A DNA stretch of 64,000 nucleotides from NCBI RefSeq assembly GCF_051401765.1, contig NW_027480429.1, positions 9,180,157 to 9,244,156 of the forward strand. The letters are read 5' to 3'. The position numbers and the translations under genes are program-made. This document shows, one piece after another, positions 36,764 through 49,500 of the stretch; position 1 is the stretch's first letter; each line of letters begins with the position of its first letter. The notes under the pieces were generated by a model. The model was not told where the DNA came from. It made no database searches and saw only the letters and a program-made list of their open reading frames with translations. Origin of the DNA: Calliopsis andreniformis (taxonomy: Eukaryota > Arthropoda > Insecta > Hymenoptera > Andrenidae).

Positions 36764-39061
36764 GGTTCGGGCGTTGACTTCTAAGGCCCTAACTGTTTGA
36801 TGTGGTGGAGCAACGCCCTAGAGTGAAGCCTAGCTTGCCCGGAACGTAGAAATGACCATAACATTAACACTGGTTGCTATTATTCGTTTTATACGATGGA
36901 AAAACTGTTAGATTTATATTGTATTTTATGCTTCTGGCGTTCACTTCTTAGGCCCTAACTATTCGATCTGGTGGAACAACACCGTAGAGTGAAGCCTAGG
37001 TTGCCCGGAACGTAGAAATGACCATTACTTCCACACTGTTTGCAATTACTCCTTTTATACAATGGAAAAGCTGTTGTATTTATATCGTATTTTATGCTTC
37101 TGGCGTTGACATCTAAGGACCTATCTATTCGATCTGGTGCAGCAGCACCCTAGCGTGAAGCCTAGGTTGCTCGGAATGTAGAAATGACCATTACTTTCAC
37201 ACTGGTTGCAATCATTCGTTTTATACGATGGAAACACTGTTGTATTTATACTGTATTTTATGCCTCTGGCGTTGACTTCTAAGGCCGTAGCTATTAGATG
37301 TGGTGGAGCAACGCCCCAGAGTTACGCCTAGGGTGCTCGGAACGTAGAAATGACCATTACTTTCACACTGGTTGCAATTATTCGTTTTATACGATGGAAA
37401 AACTGTTGCATTTATATTGTATTTTATGCTTCTGGCGTTCACTTCTTAGGCCCTAACTATTCGATCTGGTGGTGCAACGCCCTAGAGTGAAGCCTAGGTT
37501 GCCCGGAACGTAGAAATGACCGTCACTTTCAAGCTGGTTGCAATTAATCATGTTATACGATGGAAAAACTGTTGTATTTTTATTGCATTTTATGCTTCGG
37601 GCATTGACTTCTAAGGCCATAACTATTCAATCTGCTGGAGCAACGCCCTAGGGTGAAGCCTAGGTTGCCCGGAAAGTAGAAATGACCATAACTTTCACAC
37701 TGGTTGCAATTATTCGTTTTATACGATGGAAAAACTGTTGCATTTATATTGTATTTTATGCTTCTGGCGTTCACTTCTTAGGCCCTAACTATTCGATCTG
37801 GTGGAACAACGGCCTAGGGTGAAGCCTAGGTTGCCCGGAACGTAGAAATGACCATAACTTTTACACTGGTAGCAATTATTCGTTTTATAGAATGGAAAAA
37901 CTGTTCTATTTATTTTGTATTTAATGCTTCGGGCGTTGGCTTCTAGGGCCCTAACAGTTTGATCTGGTGGTGCGACGCCCTAGAGTGAAACCTAGGTTGC
38001 CCGGAACGTAGCAATGACCACAAGTTTCGCACTGGTTGCTATTATTCGTTTTATACGATGGAAAAACTGATATATTTATATTGTATTTTATTCTTCTGGC
38101 GTGCACTTCTTAGGCCCGAACTATTCGATCTGCTGGAACAACGCCCTAGGGTGAAGCCTAGATTGCCCGGAACGTAGAATTGACCATAACGTTTACACTG
38201 GTTGCTATTATTCGTTTTATACGATGGAAAAACTGTTAGATTTATATTGTATTTTATGCTTCGGGCATTGACTTCTAAGGCCCTAACTATTCAATCTGGT
38301 GCAGCAGCGCCCTAGCGTGAAGCCTAGGTTGCTCGGAATGTAGAAATGACCATTACTTTCACACTGGTTGCAATCATTCGTTTTATACGATGGAAAAGCT
38401 GTTGTATTTATACTGTATTTTATGCCTCTGGCGTTGACTTCTAAGGCCGTAGCTATTAGATGTGGTGGAGCAACGCCCTAGAGTGACGCCTAGGGTGCTC
38501 GGAACGTAGAAATGACCATTACTTTCACACTGGTTGCAATTATTCGTTTTATACGATGGAAAAACTGTTGTATTTATATCGTATTTTATGCTTCTGGCGT
38601 TGACTTCTTAGGCCCTAACTATTCCATCAGGCGGAACAACGCCCTAGCGTGAAGCGTAGGTTGCCCGGCAAGTAGAAATGACCATTACTTTCATACTGGT
38701 TGCAATTATTCGTTTTATATGATGGAAAAACTGTTGTATTTATATTGTATTTTATGCTTCTGGCGTACACTTCTTAGGCCCTAACTATTCGATCTGGTGG
38801 AACAACGGCCTGGGGTGAAGCCTAGGTTGCCCGGAACGTAGAAATGACCATAACTTTTACACTGGTAGCAATTATTCGTTTTATACAATGGAAAAACTGT
38901 TCTATTTATTTTGTATTTAATGCTTCGGGCGTTGGCTTCTAGGGCCCTAACAGTTTGATCTGGTGGTGCGACGCCCTAGAGTGAAACCTAGGATGCCCGG
39001 AACGTAGCAATGACCACAAGTTTCGCACTGGTTGCTATTATTCGTTTTATACGATGGAAAA
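36764..39061. repeat. Copy of 31,787-34,084 (shift 4,977 bp)
   Basis: Aligns to 31,787-34,084 at +4,977 bp, which is 332 bp (two monomers) less than the preceding block. This implies loss of two monomers at the junction near 36,764. It carries the GTTTCGCACTGG, GCGTGCAC and GCGTACAC variants. It ends near 39,061, where copy and source diverge within AAAAACTG versus AAAAGCTG. Confidence 0.85.
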
Positions 39062-39559
39062 ACTGATATATTTATATTGTATTTTATTCTTCTGGCGTGC
39101 ACTTCTTAGGCCCGAACTATTCGATCTGCTGGAACAACGCCCTAGGGTGAAGCCTAGGTTGCCCGGAACGTAGAATTGACCATAACGTTTACACTGGTTG
39201 CTATTATTCGTTTTATACGATGGAAAAACTGTTAGATTTATATTGTATTTTATGCTTCGGGCATTGACTTCTAAGGCCCTAACTATTCAATCTGTTGGAG
39301 CAACGCCCTAGGATGAGGCCTAGGTTGCCCGGAAAGTAGAAATGACCATAACTTTCACACTGGCAGCAATTATTCGTTTTATACGATGGAAAAACTGTTC
39401 TATTTATCTTGTATTTTATGCTTCGGGCTTTGACTTCTAAAGCCCTAACTATTCGATCTGGTGGAGCAACGCCCTCGAGTGAAGCGTAGGTAGCCCGGTA
39501 CGTAGAAATGACCATAACCTTCATACTGGTTGCAATTATTCGTTTTATATGATGGAAAA
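39062..39559. repeat. Short satellite linker of about three monomers
   Basis: The start repeats 38,066 onward at +996 bp (AAACTGATATATTT, GGCGTGCACTTC). It then switches to a monomer with AGGATGAGGCCTAGG and one with ATCTTGTATTTTATGC and TCTAAAGCCC. AGGATGAGGCC recurs at 43,127, 45,785, 48,273, 50,931, 53,918 and 55,409, so this linker feeds the later amplification. Confidence 0.8.
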
Positions 39560-41244
39560 ACTGTTGTATTTATATTGTATTTTATGCTTCGGGCATTGAC
39601 TTCTAAGGCCCTAACTATTCAATCTGTTGGAGCAACGCCCTAGGATGAAGCCTAGGTTGCCCGGAAAGTAGAAATGACCATAACTTTCACACTGGTAGCA
39701 ATTATTCGTTTTATACAATGGAAAAACTGTTCTATTTATACTGTATTTTATGTTTCGGGCGTTGACTTCTATGCCCTCACTGTTTGATCTGGTGGAGCAA
39801 CGCCCTAGAGTGAAGCCTAGCTTGCCCGGAACGTAGAAATGACCATAACATTAACACTGGTTGCTATTATTCGTTTGATACGATGGAAAAACTGTTATAT
39901 TTATATTGTATTTTATGCTTCTGGCGTTCACTTCTTAGGCCCTAACTATTCGATCTGGTGGAACAACACCGTAGAGTGAAGCCTAGGTTGCCCGGAACGT
40001 AGAAATGACCATTACTTTCACACTGTTTGCAATTACTCCTTTTATACAATGGAAAAGCTGTTGTATTTGTATCGTATTTTATGCTTCTGGCGTTGACATC
40101 TAAGGACCTAACTATTCGATCTGGTGCAGCAGCGCCCTAGCGTGAATCCTAGGTTTCTCGGAATGTAGAAATGATCATTACTTTCACACTGGTTGCAATC
40201 ATTCGTTTTATACGATGAAAAGCTGTTGTATTTATACTGTATTTTATGCCTCTGGCGTTGACTTCTAAGGCCGTAGCTATTAGATGTGGTGGAGCAACGC
40301 CCTAGAGTGAAGCCTAGGCTGCCCGGAAAGTAGAAATGACCATTACTTTCATACTGGTTGCAATTATTCGTTTTATATGATGGAAAAACTGTTGTATTTA
40401 TATTGTATTTTATGCTTCTGGCGTTCACTTCTTAGGCCCTAACTATTCGATCTGGTGGAACAACGGCCTGGGGTGAAGCCTAGGTTGCCCGGAACGTAGA
40501 AATGACCATAACTTTTACACTGGTAGCAATTATTCGTTTTATACAATGGAAAAACTGTTCTATTTATTTTGTATTTAATGCTTCGGGCGTTGGCTTCTAG
40601 GGCCCTAACAGTTTGACCTGGTGGAGCGACGCCCTAGAGTGAAACCTAGGTTGCCCGGAACGTAGCAATGACCACAACCTTCACACTGGTTGCTATTATT
40701 CGTTTTATACGATGGAAAAACTGTTATATTTATATTGTATTTTATTCTTCTGGCGTTCACTTCTTAGGCCCGAACTATTCGATCTGGTGGAACAACGCCC
40801 TAGGGTGAAGCCTAGGTTGCCCGGAACGTAGAATTGACCATAACGTTTACACTGGTAGCAATTATTCGTTTTATACAATGGAAAAACTGTTGTATTTATT
40901 TTGTATTTTATGATTCGGGCGTTGACTTCTAAGGCCCTAACTGTTTGATCTGGTGGAGCAACGCCCTAGAGTGAAGACTAGGTTGCCCGGTACGTAGAAA
41001 TGACCATCACTTTCAAACTGGTTGCAATTATTCGTTTTATACGATGGAAAAGCTGTTGTATTTATATCGTATTTTATGCTTCTGGCGTTGACTTCTTAGG
41101 CCCTAACTATACCATCAGGCGGAACAACGCCCTAGCGTGAAGCCTAGGTTGCCCGGCAAGTAGAAATGACCATAACTTTCACACTGGCGGCAATTATTCG
41201 TTTTATACGATGGAAAAACTGTTCTATTTATCTTGTATTTTATG
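39560..41244. repeat. Copy of 35,080-36,764 (shift 4,480 bp)
   Basis: About ten monomers matching 35,080-36,764 at +4,480 bp. It retains the TTCTATGCC deletion (about 39,768) and the GATGAAAAG deletion (about 40,214). These are the last copies of both deletions in the window. From about 41,244 the sequence follows 31,455 onward at +9,789 bp instead. Confidence 0.85.
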
Positions 41245-41399
41245 CTTCGGGCTTTGACTTCTAAAGCCCTAACTATTCGATCTGGTGGAGCAACGCCCTC
41301 GAGTGAAGCGTAGGTTGCCCGGTACATAGAAATGACCATAACCTTCATACTGGTTGCAATTATTCGTTTTTTATGATGGAAAAACTGTTGTATTTATAT

Positions 41400-43013
41400 T
41401 GTATTTTATGCTTCGGGCATTGACTTCTAAGGCCCTAACTATTCAATCTGTTGGAGCAACGCCCTAGGATGAAGCCTAGGTTGCCCGGAAAGTAGAAATG
41501 ACCATAACTTTCACACTGGTAGCAATTATTCGTTTTATACAATGGAAAAACTGTTCTATTTATTCTGTATTTTATGGTTCGGGCGTTGACTTCTAAGGCC
41601 CTAACTGTTTGATGTGGTGGAGCAACGCCCTAGAGTGAAGCCTAGCTTGCCCGGAACGTAGAAATGACCATAACATTAACACTGGTTGCTATTATTCGTT
41701 TTATACGATGGAAAAACTGTTAGATTTATATTGTATTTTATGCTTCTGGCGTTCACTTCTTAGGCCCTAACTATTCGATCTGGTGGAACAACACCGTAGA
41801 GTGAAGCCTAGATTGCCCGGAACGTAGAAATGACCATTACTTCCACACTGTTTGCAATTACTCCTTTTATACAATGGAAAAGCTGTTGTATTTATATCGT
41901 ATTTTATGCTTCTGGCGTTGACATCTAAGGACCTATCTATTCGATCTGGTGCAGCAGCACCCTAGCGTGAAGCCTAGGTTGCTCGGAATGTAGAAATGAC
42001 CATTACTTTCACACTGGTTGCAATCATTCGTTTTATACGATGGAAACACTGTTGTATTTATACTGTATTTTATGCCTCTGGCGTTGACTTCTAAGGCCGT
42101 AGCTATTAGATGTGGTGGAGCAACGCCCCAGAGTTACGCCTAGGGTGCTCGGAACGTAGAAATGACCATTACTTTCACACTGGTTGCAATTATTCGTTTT
42201 ATACGATGGAAAAACTGTTGCATTTATATTGTATTTTATGCTTCTGGCGTTCACTTCTTAGGCCCTAACTATTCGATCTGGTGGTGCAACGCCCTAGAGT
42301 GAAGCCTAGGTTGCCCGGAACGTAGAAATGACCGTCACTTTCAAGCTGGTTGCAATTAATCATGTTATACGATGGAAAAACTGTTGTATTTTTATTGCAT
42401 TTTATGCTTCGGGCATTGACTTCTAAGGCCATAACTATTCAATCTGCTGGAGCAACGCCCTAGGGTGAAGCCTAGGTTGCCCGGAAAGTAGAAATGACCA
42501 TAACTTTCACACTGGTTGCAATTATTCGTTTTATACGATGGAAAAACTGTTGCATTTATATTGTATTTTATGCTTCTGGCGTTCACTTCTTAGGCCCTAA
42601 CTATTCGATCTGGTGGAACAACGGCCTAGGGTGAAGCCTAGGTTGCCCGGAACGTAGAAATGACCATAACTTTTACACTGGTAGCAATTATTCGTTTTAT
42701 AGAATGGAAAAACTGTTCTATTTATTTTGTATTTAATGCTTCGGGCGTTGGCTTCTAGGGCCCTAACAGTTTGATCTGGTGGTGCGACGCCCTAGAGTGA
42801 AACCTAGGTTGCCCGGAACGTAGCAATGACCACAAGTTTCGCACTGGTTGCTATTATTCGTTTTATACGATGGAAAAACTGATATATTTATATTGTATTT
42901 TATTCTTCTGGCGTGCACTTCTTAGGCCCGAACTATTCGATCTGCTGGAACAACGCCCTAGGGTGAAGCCTAGGTTGCCCGGAACGTAGAATTGACCATA
43001 ACGTTTACACTGG
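41400..43013. repeat. 10-monomer unit, copy 1 (shift 1,660 bp)
   Basis: Begins at GGGCATTGACTTCTAAGG (41,415) and recurs at +1,660 bp (10 x 166, no indel) to about 44,673. The two copies differ at multiple sites, for example GATGTGG versus GATCTGG, GAGTTACG versus GAGTGACG, and ATTAATCATG versus ATTAATCCTG. This duplication is older than the 31-monomer duplication that contains it. Confidence 0.83.
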
Positions 43014-46000
43014 TTGCTATTATTCGTTTTATACGATGGAAAAACTGTTAGATTTATATTGTATTTTATGCTTCGGGCATTGACTTCTAAGGCCCTAACT
43101 ATTCAATCTGTTGGAGCAACGCCCTAGGATGAGGCCTAGGTTGCCCGGAAAGTAGAAATGACCATAACTTTCACACTGGTAGCAATTATTCGTTTTATAC
43201 AATGGAAAAACTGTTCTATTTATTCTGTATTTTATGGTTCGGGCGTTGACTTCTAAGGCCCTAACTGTTTGATCTGGTGGAGCAACGCCCTAGAGTGAAG
43301 CCTAGCTTGCCCGGAACGTAGAAATGACCATAACATTAACACTGGTTGCTATTATTCGTTTTATACGATGGAAAAACTGTTAGATTTATATTGTATTTTA
43401 TGCTTCTGGCGTTCACTTCTTAGGCCCTAACTATTCGATCTGGTGGAACAACACCGTAGAGTGAAGTCTAGGTTGCCCGGAACGTAGAAATGACCATTAC
43501 TTTCACACTGTTTGCAATTACTCCTTTTATACAATGGAAAAGCTGTTGTATTTATATCGTATTTTATGCTTCTGGCGTTGACATCTAAGGACCTAGCTAT
43601 TCGATCTGGTGCAGCAGCACCCTAGCGTGAAGCCTAGGTTGCTCGGAATGTAGAAATGACCATTACTTTCACACTGGTTGCAATCATTCGTTTTATACGA
43701 TGGAAACGCTGTTGTATTTATACTGTATTTTATGCCTCTGGCGTTGACTTCTAAGGCCGTAGCTATTAGATGTGGTGGAGCAACGCCCCAGAGTGACGCC
43801 TAGGGTGCTCGGAACGTAGAAATGACCATTACTTTCACACTGGTTGCAATTATTCGTTTTATACGATGGAAAAACTGTTGCATTTATATTGTATTTTATG
43901 CTTCTGGCGTTCACTTCTTAGGCCCTAACTATTCGATCTGGTGGAGCAACGACCTAGAGTGAAGCCTAGGTTGCCCGGAACGCAGAAATGACCGTCACTT
44001 TCAAGCTGGTTGCAATTAATCCTGTTATACGATGGAAAAACTGTTGTATTTTTATTGCATTTTATGCTTCGGGCATTGACTTCTAAGGCCCTAACTATTC
44101 AATCTGCTGGAGATACGCCCTAGGGTGAAGCCTAGGTTGCCCGGAAAGTAGAAATGACCATAAGTTTCACACTGGTTGCAATTATTCGTTTTATACGATG
44201 GAAAAACTGTTGCATTTATATTGTATTTTATGCTTCTGGCGTTCACTTCTTAGGCCCTAACTATTCGATCTGGTGGAACAACGGCCTAGGGTGAAGCCTA
44301 GGTTGCCCGGAACGTAGAAATGACCATAACTTTTACACTGGTAGCAATTATTCGTTTTATAGAATGGAAAAACTGTTCTATTTATTTTGTATTTAATGCT
44401 TCGGGCGTTGGCTTCTAGGGCCCTAACAGTTTGATCTGGTGGAGCGACGCCCTAGAGTGAAACCTAGGTTGCACGGAACGTAGCAATGACCACAAGTTTC
44501 GCACTGGTTGCTATTATTCGTTTTATACGATGGAAAAACTGATATATTTATATTGTATTTTATTCTTCTGGCGTGCACTTCTTAGGCCCGAACTATTCGA
44601 TCTGCTGGAACAACGCCCTAGGGTGAAGCCTAGGTTGCCCGGAACGTAGAATTGACCATAACGTTTACACTGGTAGCAATTATTCGTTTTATACAATGGA
44701 AAAACTGTTCTATTTATTTTGTATTTTATGCCTCGGGCGTTGACTTCTAAGGCCCTATCTATTCGATCTGGTGCAGCAGCGCCCTAGCGTGAAGCCTAGG
44801 TTGCTCGGAATGTAGAAATGACCATTACTTTCACACTGGTTGCAATCATTCGTTTTATACGATGGAAAAGCTGTTGTATTTATACTGTATTTTATGCCTC
44901 TGGCGTTGACTTCTAAGGCCGTAGCTATTAGATGTGGTGGAGCAACGCCCTAGAGTGACGCCTAGGGTGCTCGGAACGTAGAAATGACCATTACTTTCAC
45001 ACTGGTTGCAATTATTCGTTTTATACGATGGAAAAACTGTTGTATTTATATCGTATTTTATGCTTCTGGCGTTGACTTCTTAGGCCCTAACTATTCCATC
45101 AGGCGGAACAACGCCCTAGCGTGAAGCCTAGGTTGCCCGGCAAGTAGAAATGACCATTACTTTTATACTGGTTGCAATTATTCGTTTTATATGATGGAAA
45201 AACTGTTGTATTTATATTGTATTTTATGCTTCTGGCGTACACTTCTTAGGCCCTAACTATTCGATCTGGTGGAACAACGGCCTGGGGTGAAGCCTAGGTT
45301 GCCCGGAACGTAGAAATGACCATAACTTTTACACTGGTAGCAATTATTCGTTTTATACAATGGAAAAACTGTTCTATTTATTTTGTATTTAATGCTTCGG
45401 GCGTTGGCTTCTAGGGCCCTAACAGTTTGATCTGGTGGTGCGACGCCCTAGAGTGAAACCTAGGATGCCCGGAACGTAGCAATGACCACAAGTTTCGCAC
45501 TGGTTGCTATTATTCGTTTTATACGATGGAAAAACTGATATATTTATATTGTATTTTATTCTTCTGGCGTGCACTTCTTAGGCCCGAACTATTCGATCTG
45601 CTGGAACAACGCCCTAGGGTGAAGCCTAGGTTGCCCGGAACGTAGAATTGACCATAACGTTTACACTGGTTGCTATTATTCGTTTTATACGATGGAAAAA
45701 CTGTTAGATTTATATTGTATTTTATGCTTCGGGCATTGACTTCTAAGGCCCTAACTATTCAATCTGTTGGAGCAACGCCCTAGGATGAGGCCTAGGTTGC
45801 CCGGAAAGTAGAAATGACCATAACTTTCACACTGGTAGCAATTATTCGTTTTATACAATGGAAAAACTGTTCCATTTATTCTGTATTTTATGGTTCGGGC
45901 GTTGACTTCTAAGGCCCTAACTGTTTGATCTGGTGGAGCAACGCCCTAGAGTGAAGCCTAGCTTGCCCGGAACGTAGAAATGACCATAACATTAACACTG

Positions 46001-46550
46001 GTTGCTATTATTCGTTTTATACGATGGAAAAACTGTTAGATTTATATTGTATTTTATACTTCTGGCGTTCACTTCTTAGGCCCTAACTATTCGATCTGGT
46101 GGAACAACACCGTAGAGTGAAGTCTAGGTTGCCCGGAACGTAGAAATGACCATTACTTTCACACTGTTTGCAATTACTCCTTTTATACAATGGAAAAGCT
46201 GTTGTATTTATATCGTATTTTATGCTTCTGGCGTTGACATCTAAGGACCTAGCTATTCGATCTGGTGCAGCAGCACCCTAGCGTGAAGCCTAGGTTGCTC
46301 GGAATGTAGAAATGACCATTACTTTCACACTGGTTGCAATCATTCGTTTTATACGATGGAAACGCTGTTGTATTTATACTGTATTTTATGCCTCTGGCGT
46401 TGACTTCTAAGGCCGTAGCTATTAGATGTGGTGGAGCAACGCCCCAGAGTGACGCCTAGGGTGCTCGGAACGTAGAAATGACCATTACTTTCACACTGGT
46501 TGCAATTATTCGTTTTATACGATGGAAAAACTGTTGCATTTATATTGTAT
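41405..46550. repeat. 31-monomer unit, copy 1 (5,146 bp)
   Basis: Thirty-one monomers (31 x 166 = 5,146 exactly, so no length change) repeated directly downstream. The unit includes the diverged decamer pair and the GCGTACAC/GCGTGCAC monomers. Reading both copies, the only substitution I noticed is T at 45,164 versus C at 50,310. This is one of the youngest large duplications in the window. Confidence 0.92.
43014..44673. repeat. 10-monomer unit, copy 2
   Basis: Second copy of the decamer, ending where ACGTTTACACTGGTTGC is replaced by ACGTTTACACTGGTAGC near 44,674. Private markers include GAACGCAGAAATG (about 43,979), CTGGAGATACGCCC (about 44,107) and GTTGCACGG (about 44,469). They serve to trace this copy into the blocks at 48,160-49,819 and beyond. 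Confidence 0.82.
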
Positions 46551-49500
46551 TTTATGCTTCGGGCATTGACTTCTAAGGCCCTAACTATTCAATCTGTTGG
46601 AGCAACGCCCTAGGATGAAGCCTAGGTTGCCCGGAAAGTAGAAATGACCATAACTTTCACACTGGTAGCAATTATTCGTTTTATACAATGGAAAAACTGT
46701 TCTATTTATTCTGTATTTTATGGTTCGGGCGTTGACTTCTAAGGCCCTAACTGTTTGATGTGGTGGAGCAACGCCCTAGAGTGAAGCCTAGCTTGCCCGG
46801 AACGTAGAAATGACCATAACATTAACACTGGTTGCTATTATTCGTTTTATACGATGGAAAAACTGTTAGATTTATATTGTATTTTATGCTTCTGGCGTTC
46901 ACTTCTTAGGCCCTAACTATTCGATCTGGTGGAACAACACCGTAGAGTGAAGCCTAGATTGCCCGGAACGTAGAAATGACCATTACTTCCACACTGTTTG
47001 CAATTACTCCTTTTATACAATGGAAAAGCTGTTGTATTTATATCGTATTTTATGCTTCTGGCGTTGACATCTAAGGACCTATCTATTCGATCTGGTGCAG
47101 CAGCACCCTAGCGTGAAGCCTAGGTTGCTCGGAATGTAGAAATGACCATTACTTTCACACTGGTTGCAATCATTCGTTTTATACGATGGAAACACTGTTG
47201 TATTTATACTGTATTTTATGCCTCTGGCGTTGACTTCTAAGGCCGTAGCTATTAGATGTGGTGGAGCAACGCCCCAGAGTTACGCCTAGGGTGCTCGGAA
47301 CGTAGAAATGACCATTACTTTCACACTGGTTGCAATTATTCGTTTTATACGATGGAAAAACTGTTGCATTTATATTGTATTTTATGCTTCTGGCGTTCAC
47401 TTCTTAGGCCCTAACTATTCGATCTGGTGGTGCAACGCCCTAGAGTGAAGCCTAGGTTGCCCGGAACGTAGAAATGACCGTCACTTTCAAGCTGGTTGCA
47501 ATTAATCATGTTATACGATGGAAAAACTGTTGTATTTTTATTGCATTTTATGCTTCGGGCATTGACTTCTAAGGCCATAACTATTCAATCTGCTGGAGCA
47601 ACGCCCTAGGGTGAAGCCTAGGTTGCCCGGAAAGTAGAAATGACCATAACTTTCACACTGGTTGCAATTATTCGTTTTATACGATGGAAAAACTGTTGCA
47701 TTTATATTGTATTTTATGCTTCTGGCGTTCACTTCTTAGGCCCTAACTATTCGATCTGGTGGAACAACGGCCTAGGGTGAAGCCTAGGTTGCCCGGAACG
47801 TAGAAATGACCATAACTTTTACACTGGTAGCAATTATTCGTTTTATAGAATGGAAAAACTGTTCTATTTATTTTGTATTTAATGCTTCGGGCGTTGGCTT
47901 CTAGGGCCCTAACAGTTTGATCTGGTGGTGCGACGCCCTAGAGTGAAACCTAGGTTGCCCGGAACGTAGCAATGACCACAAGTTTCGCACTGGTTGCTAT
48001 TATTCGTTTTATACGATGGAAAAACTGATATATTTATATTGTATTTTATTCTTCTGGCGTGCACTTCTTAGGCCCGAACTATTCGATCTGCTGGAACAAC
48101 GCCCTAGGGTGAAGCCTAGGTTGCCCGGAACGTAGAATTGACCATAACGTTTACACTGGTTGCTATTATTCGTTTTATACGATGGAAAAACTGTTAGATT
48201 TATATTGTATTTTATGCTTCGGGCATTGACTTCTAAGGCCCTAACTATTCAATCTGTTGGAGCAACGCCCTAGGATGAGGCCTAGGTTGCCCGGAAAGTA
48301 GAAATGACCATAACTTTCACACTGGTAGCAATTATTCGTTTTATACAATGGAAAAACTGTTCTATTTATTCTGTATTTTATGGTTCGGGCGTTGACTTCT
48401 AAGGCCCTAACTGTTTGATCTGGTGGAGCAACGCCCTAGAGTGAAGCCTAGCTTGCCCGGAACGTAGAAATGACCATAACATTAACACTGGTTGCTATTA
48501 TTCGTTTTATACGATGGAAAAACTGTTAGATTTATATTGTATTTTATGCTTCTGGCGTTCACTTCTTAGGCCCTAACTATTCGATCTGGTGGAACAACAC
48601 CGTAGAGTGAAGTCTAGGTTGCCCGGAACGTAGAAATGACCATTACTTTCACACTGTTTGCAATTACTCCTTTTATACAATGGAAAAGCTGTTGTATTTA
48701 TATCGTATTTTATGCTTCTGGCGTTGACATCTAAGGACCTAGCTATTCGATCTGGTGCAGCAGCACCCTAGCGTGAAGCCTAGGTTGCTCGGAATGTAGA
48801 AATGACCATTACTTTCACACTGGTTGCAATCATTCGTTTTATACGATGGAAACGCTGTTGTATTTATACTGTATTTTATGCCTCTGGCGTTGACTTCTAA
48901 GGCCGTAGCTATTAGATGTGGTGGAGCAACGCCCCAGAGTGACGCCTAGGGTGCTCGGAACGTAGAAATGACCATTACTTTCACACTGGTTGCAATTATT
49001 CGTTTTATACGATGGAAAAACTGTTGCATTTATATTGTATTTTATGCTTCTGGCGTTCACTTCTTAGGCCCTAACTATTCGATCTGGTGGAGCAACGACC
49101 TAGAGTGAAGCCTAGGTTGCCCGGAACGCAGAAATGACCGTCACTTTCAAGCTGGTTGCAATTAATCCTGTTATACGATGGAAAAACTGTTGTATTTTTA
49201 TTGCATTTTATGCTTCGGGCATTGACTTCTAAGGCCCTAACTATTCAATCTGCTGGAGATACGCCCTAGGGTGAAGCCTAGGTTGCCCGGAAAGTAGAAA
49301 TGACCATAAGTTTCACACTGGTTGCAATTATTCGTTTTATACGATGGAAAAACTGTTGCATTTATATTGTATTTTATGCTTCTGGCGTTCACTTCTTAGG
49401 CCCTAACTATTCGATCTGGTGGAACAACGGCCTAGGGTGAAGCCTAGGTTGCCCGGAACGTAGAAATGACCATAACTTTTACACTGGTAGCAATTATTCG

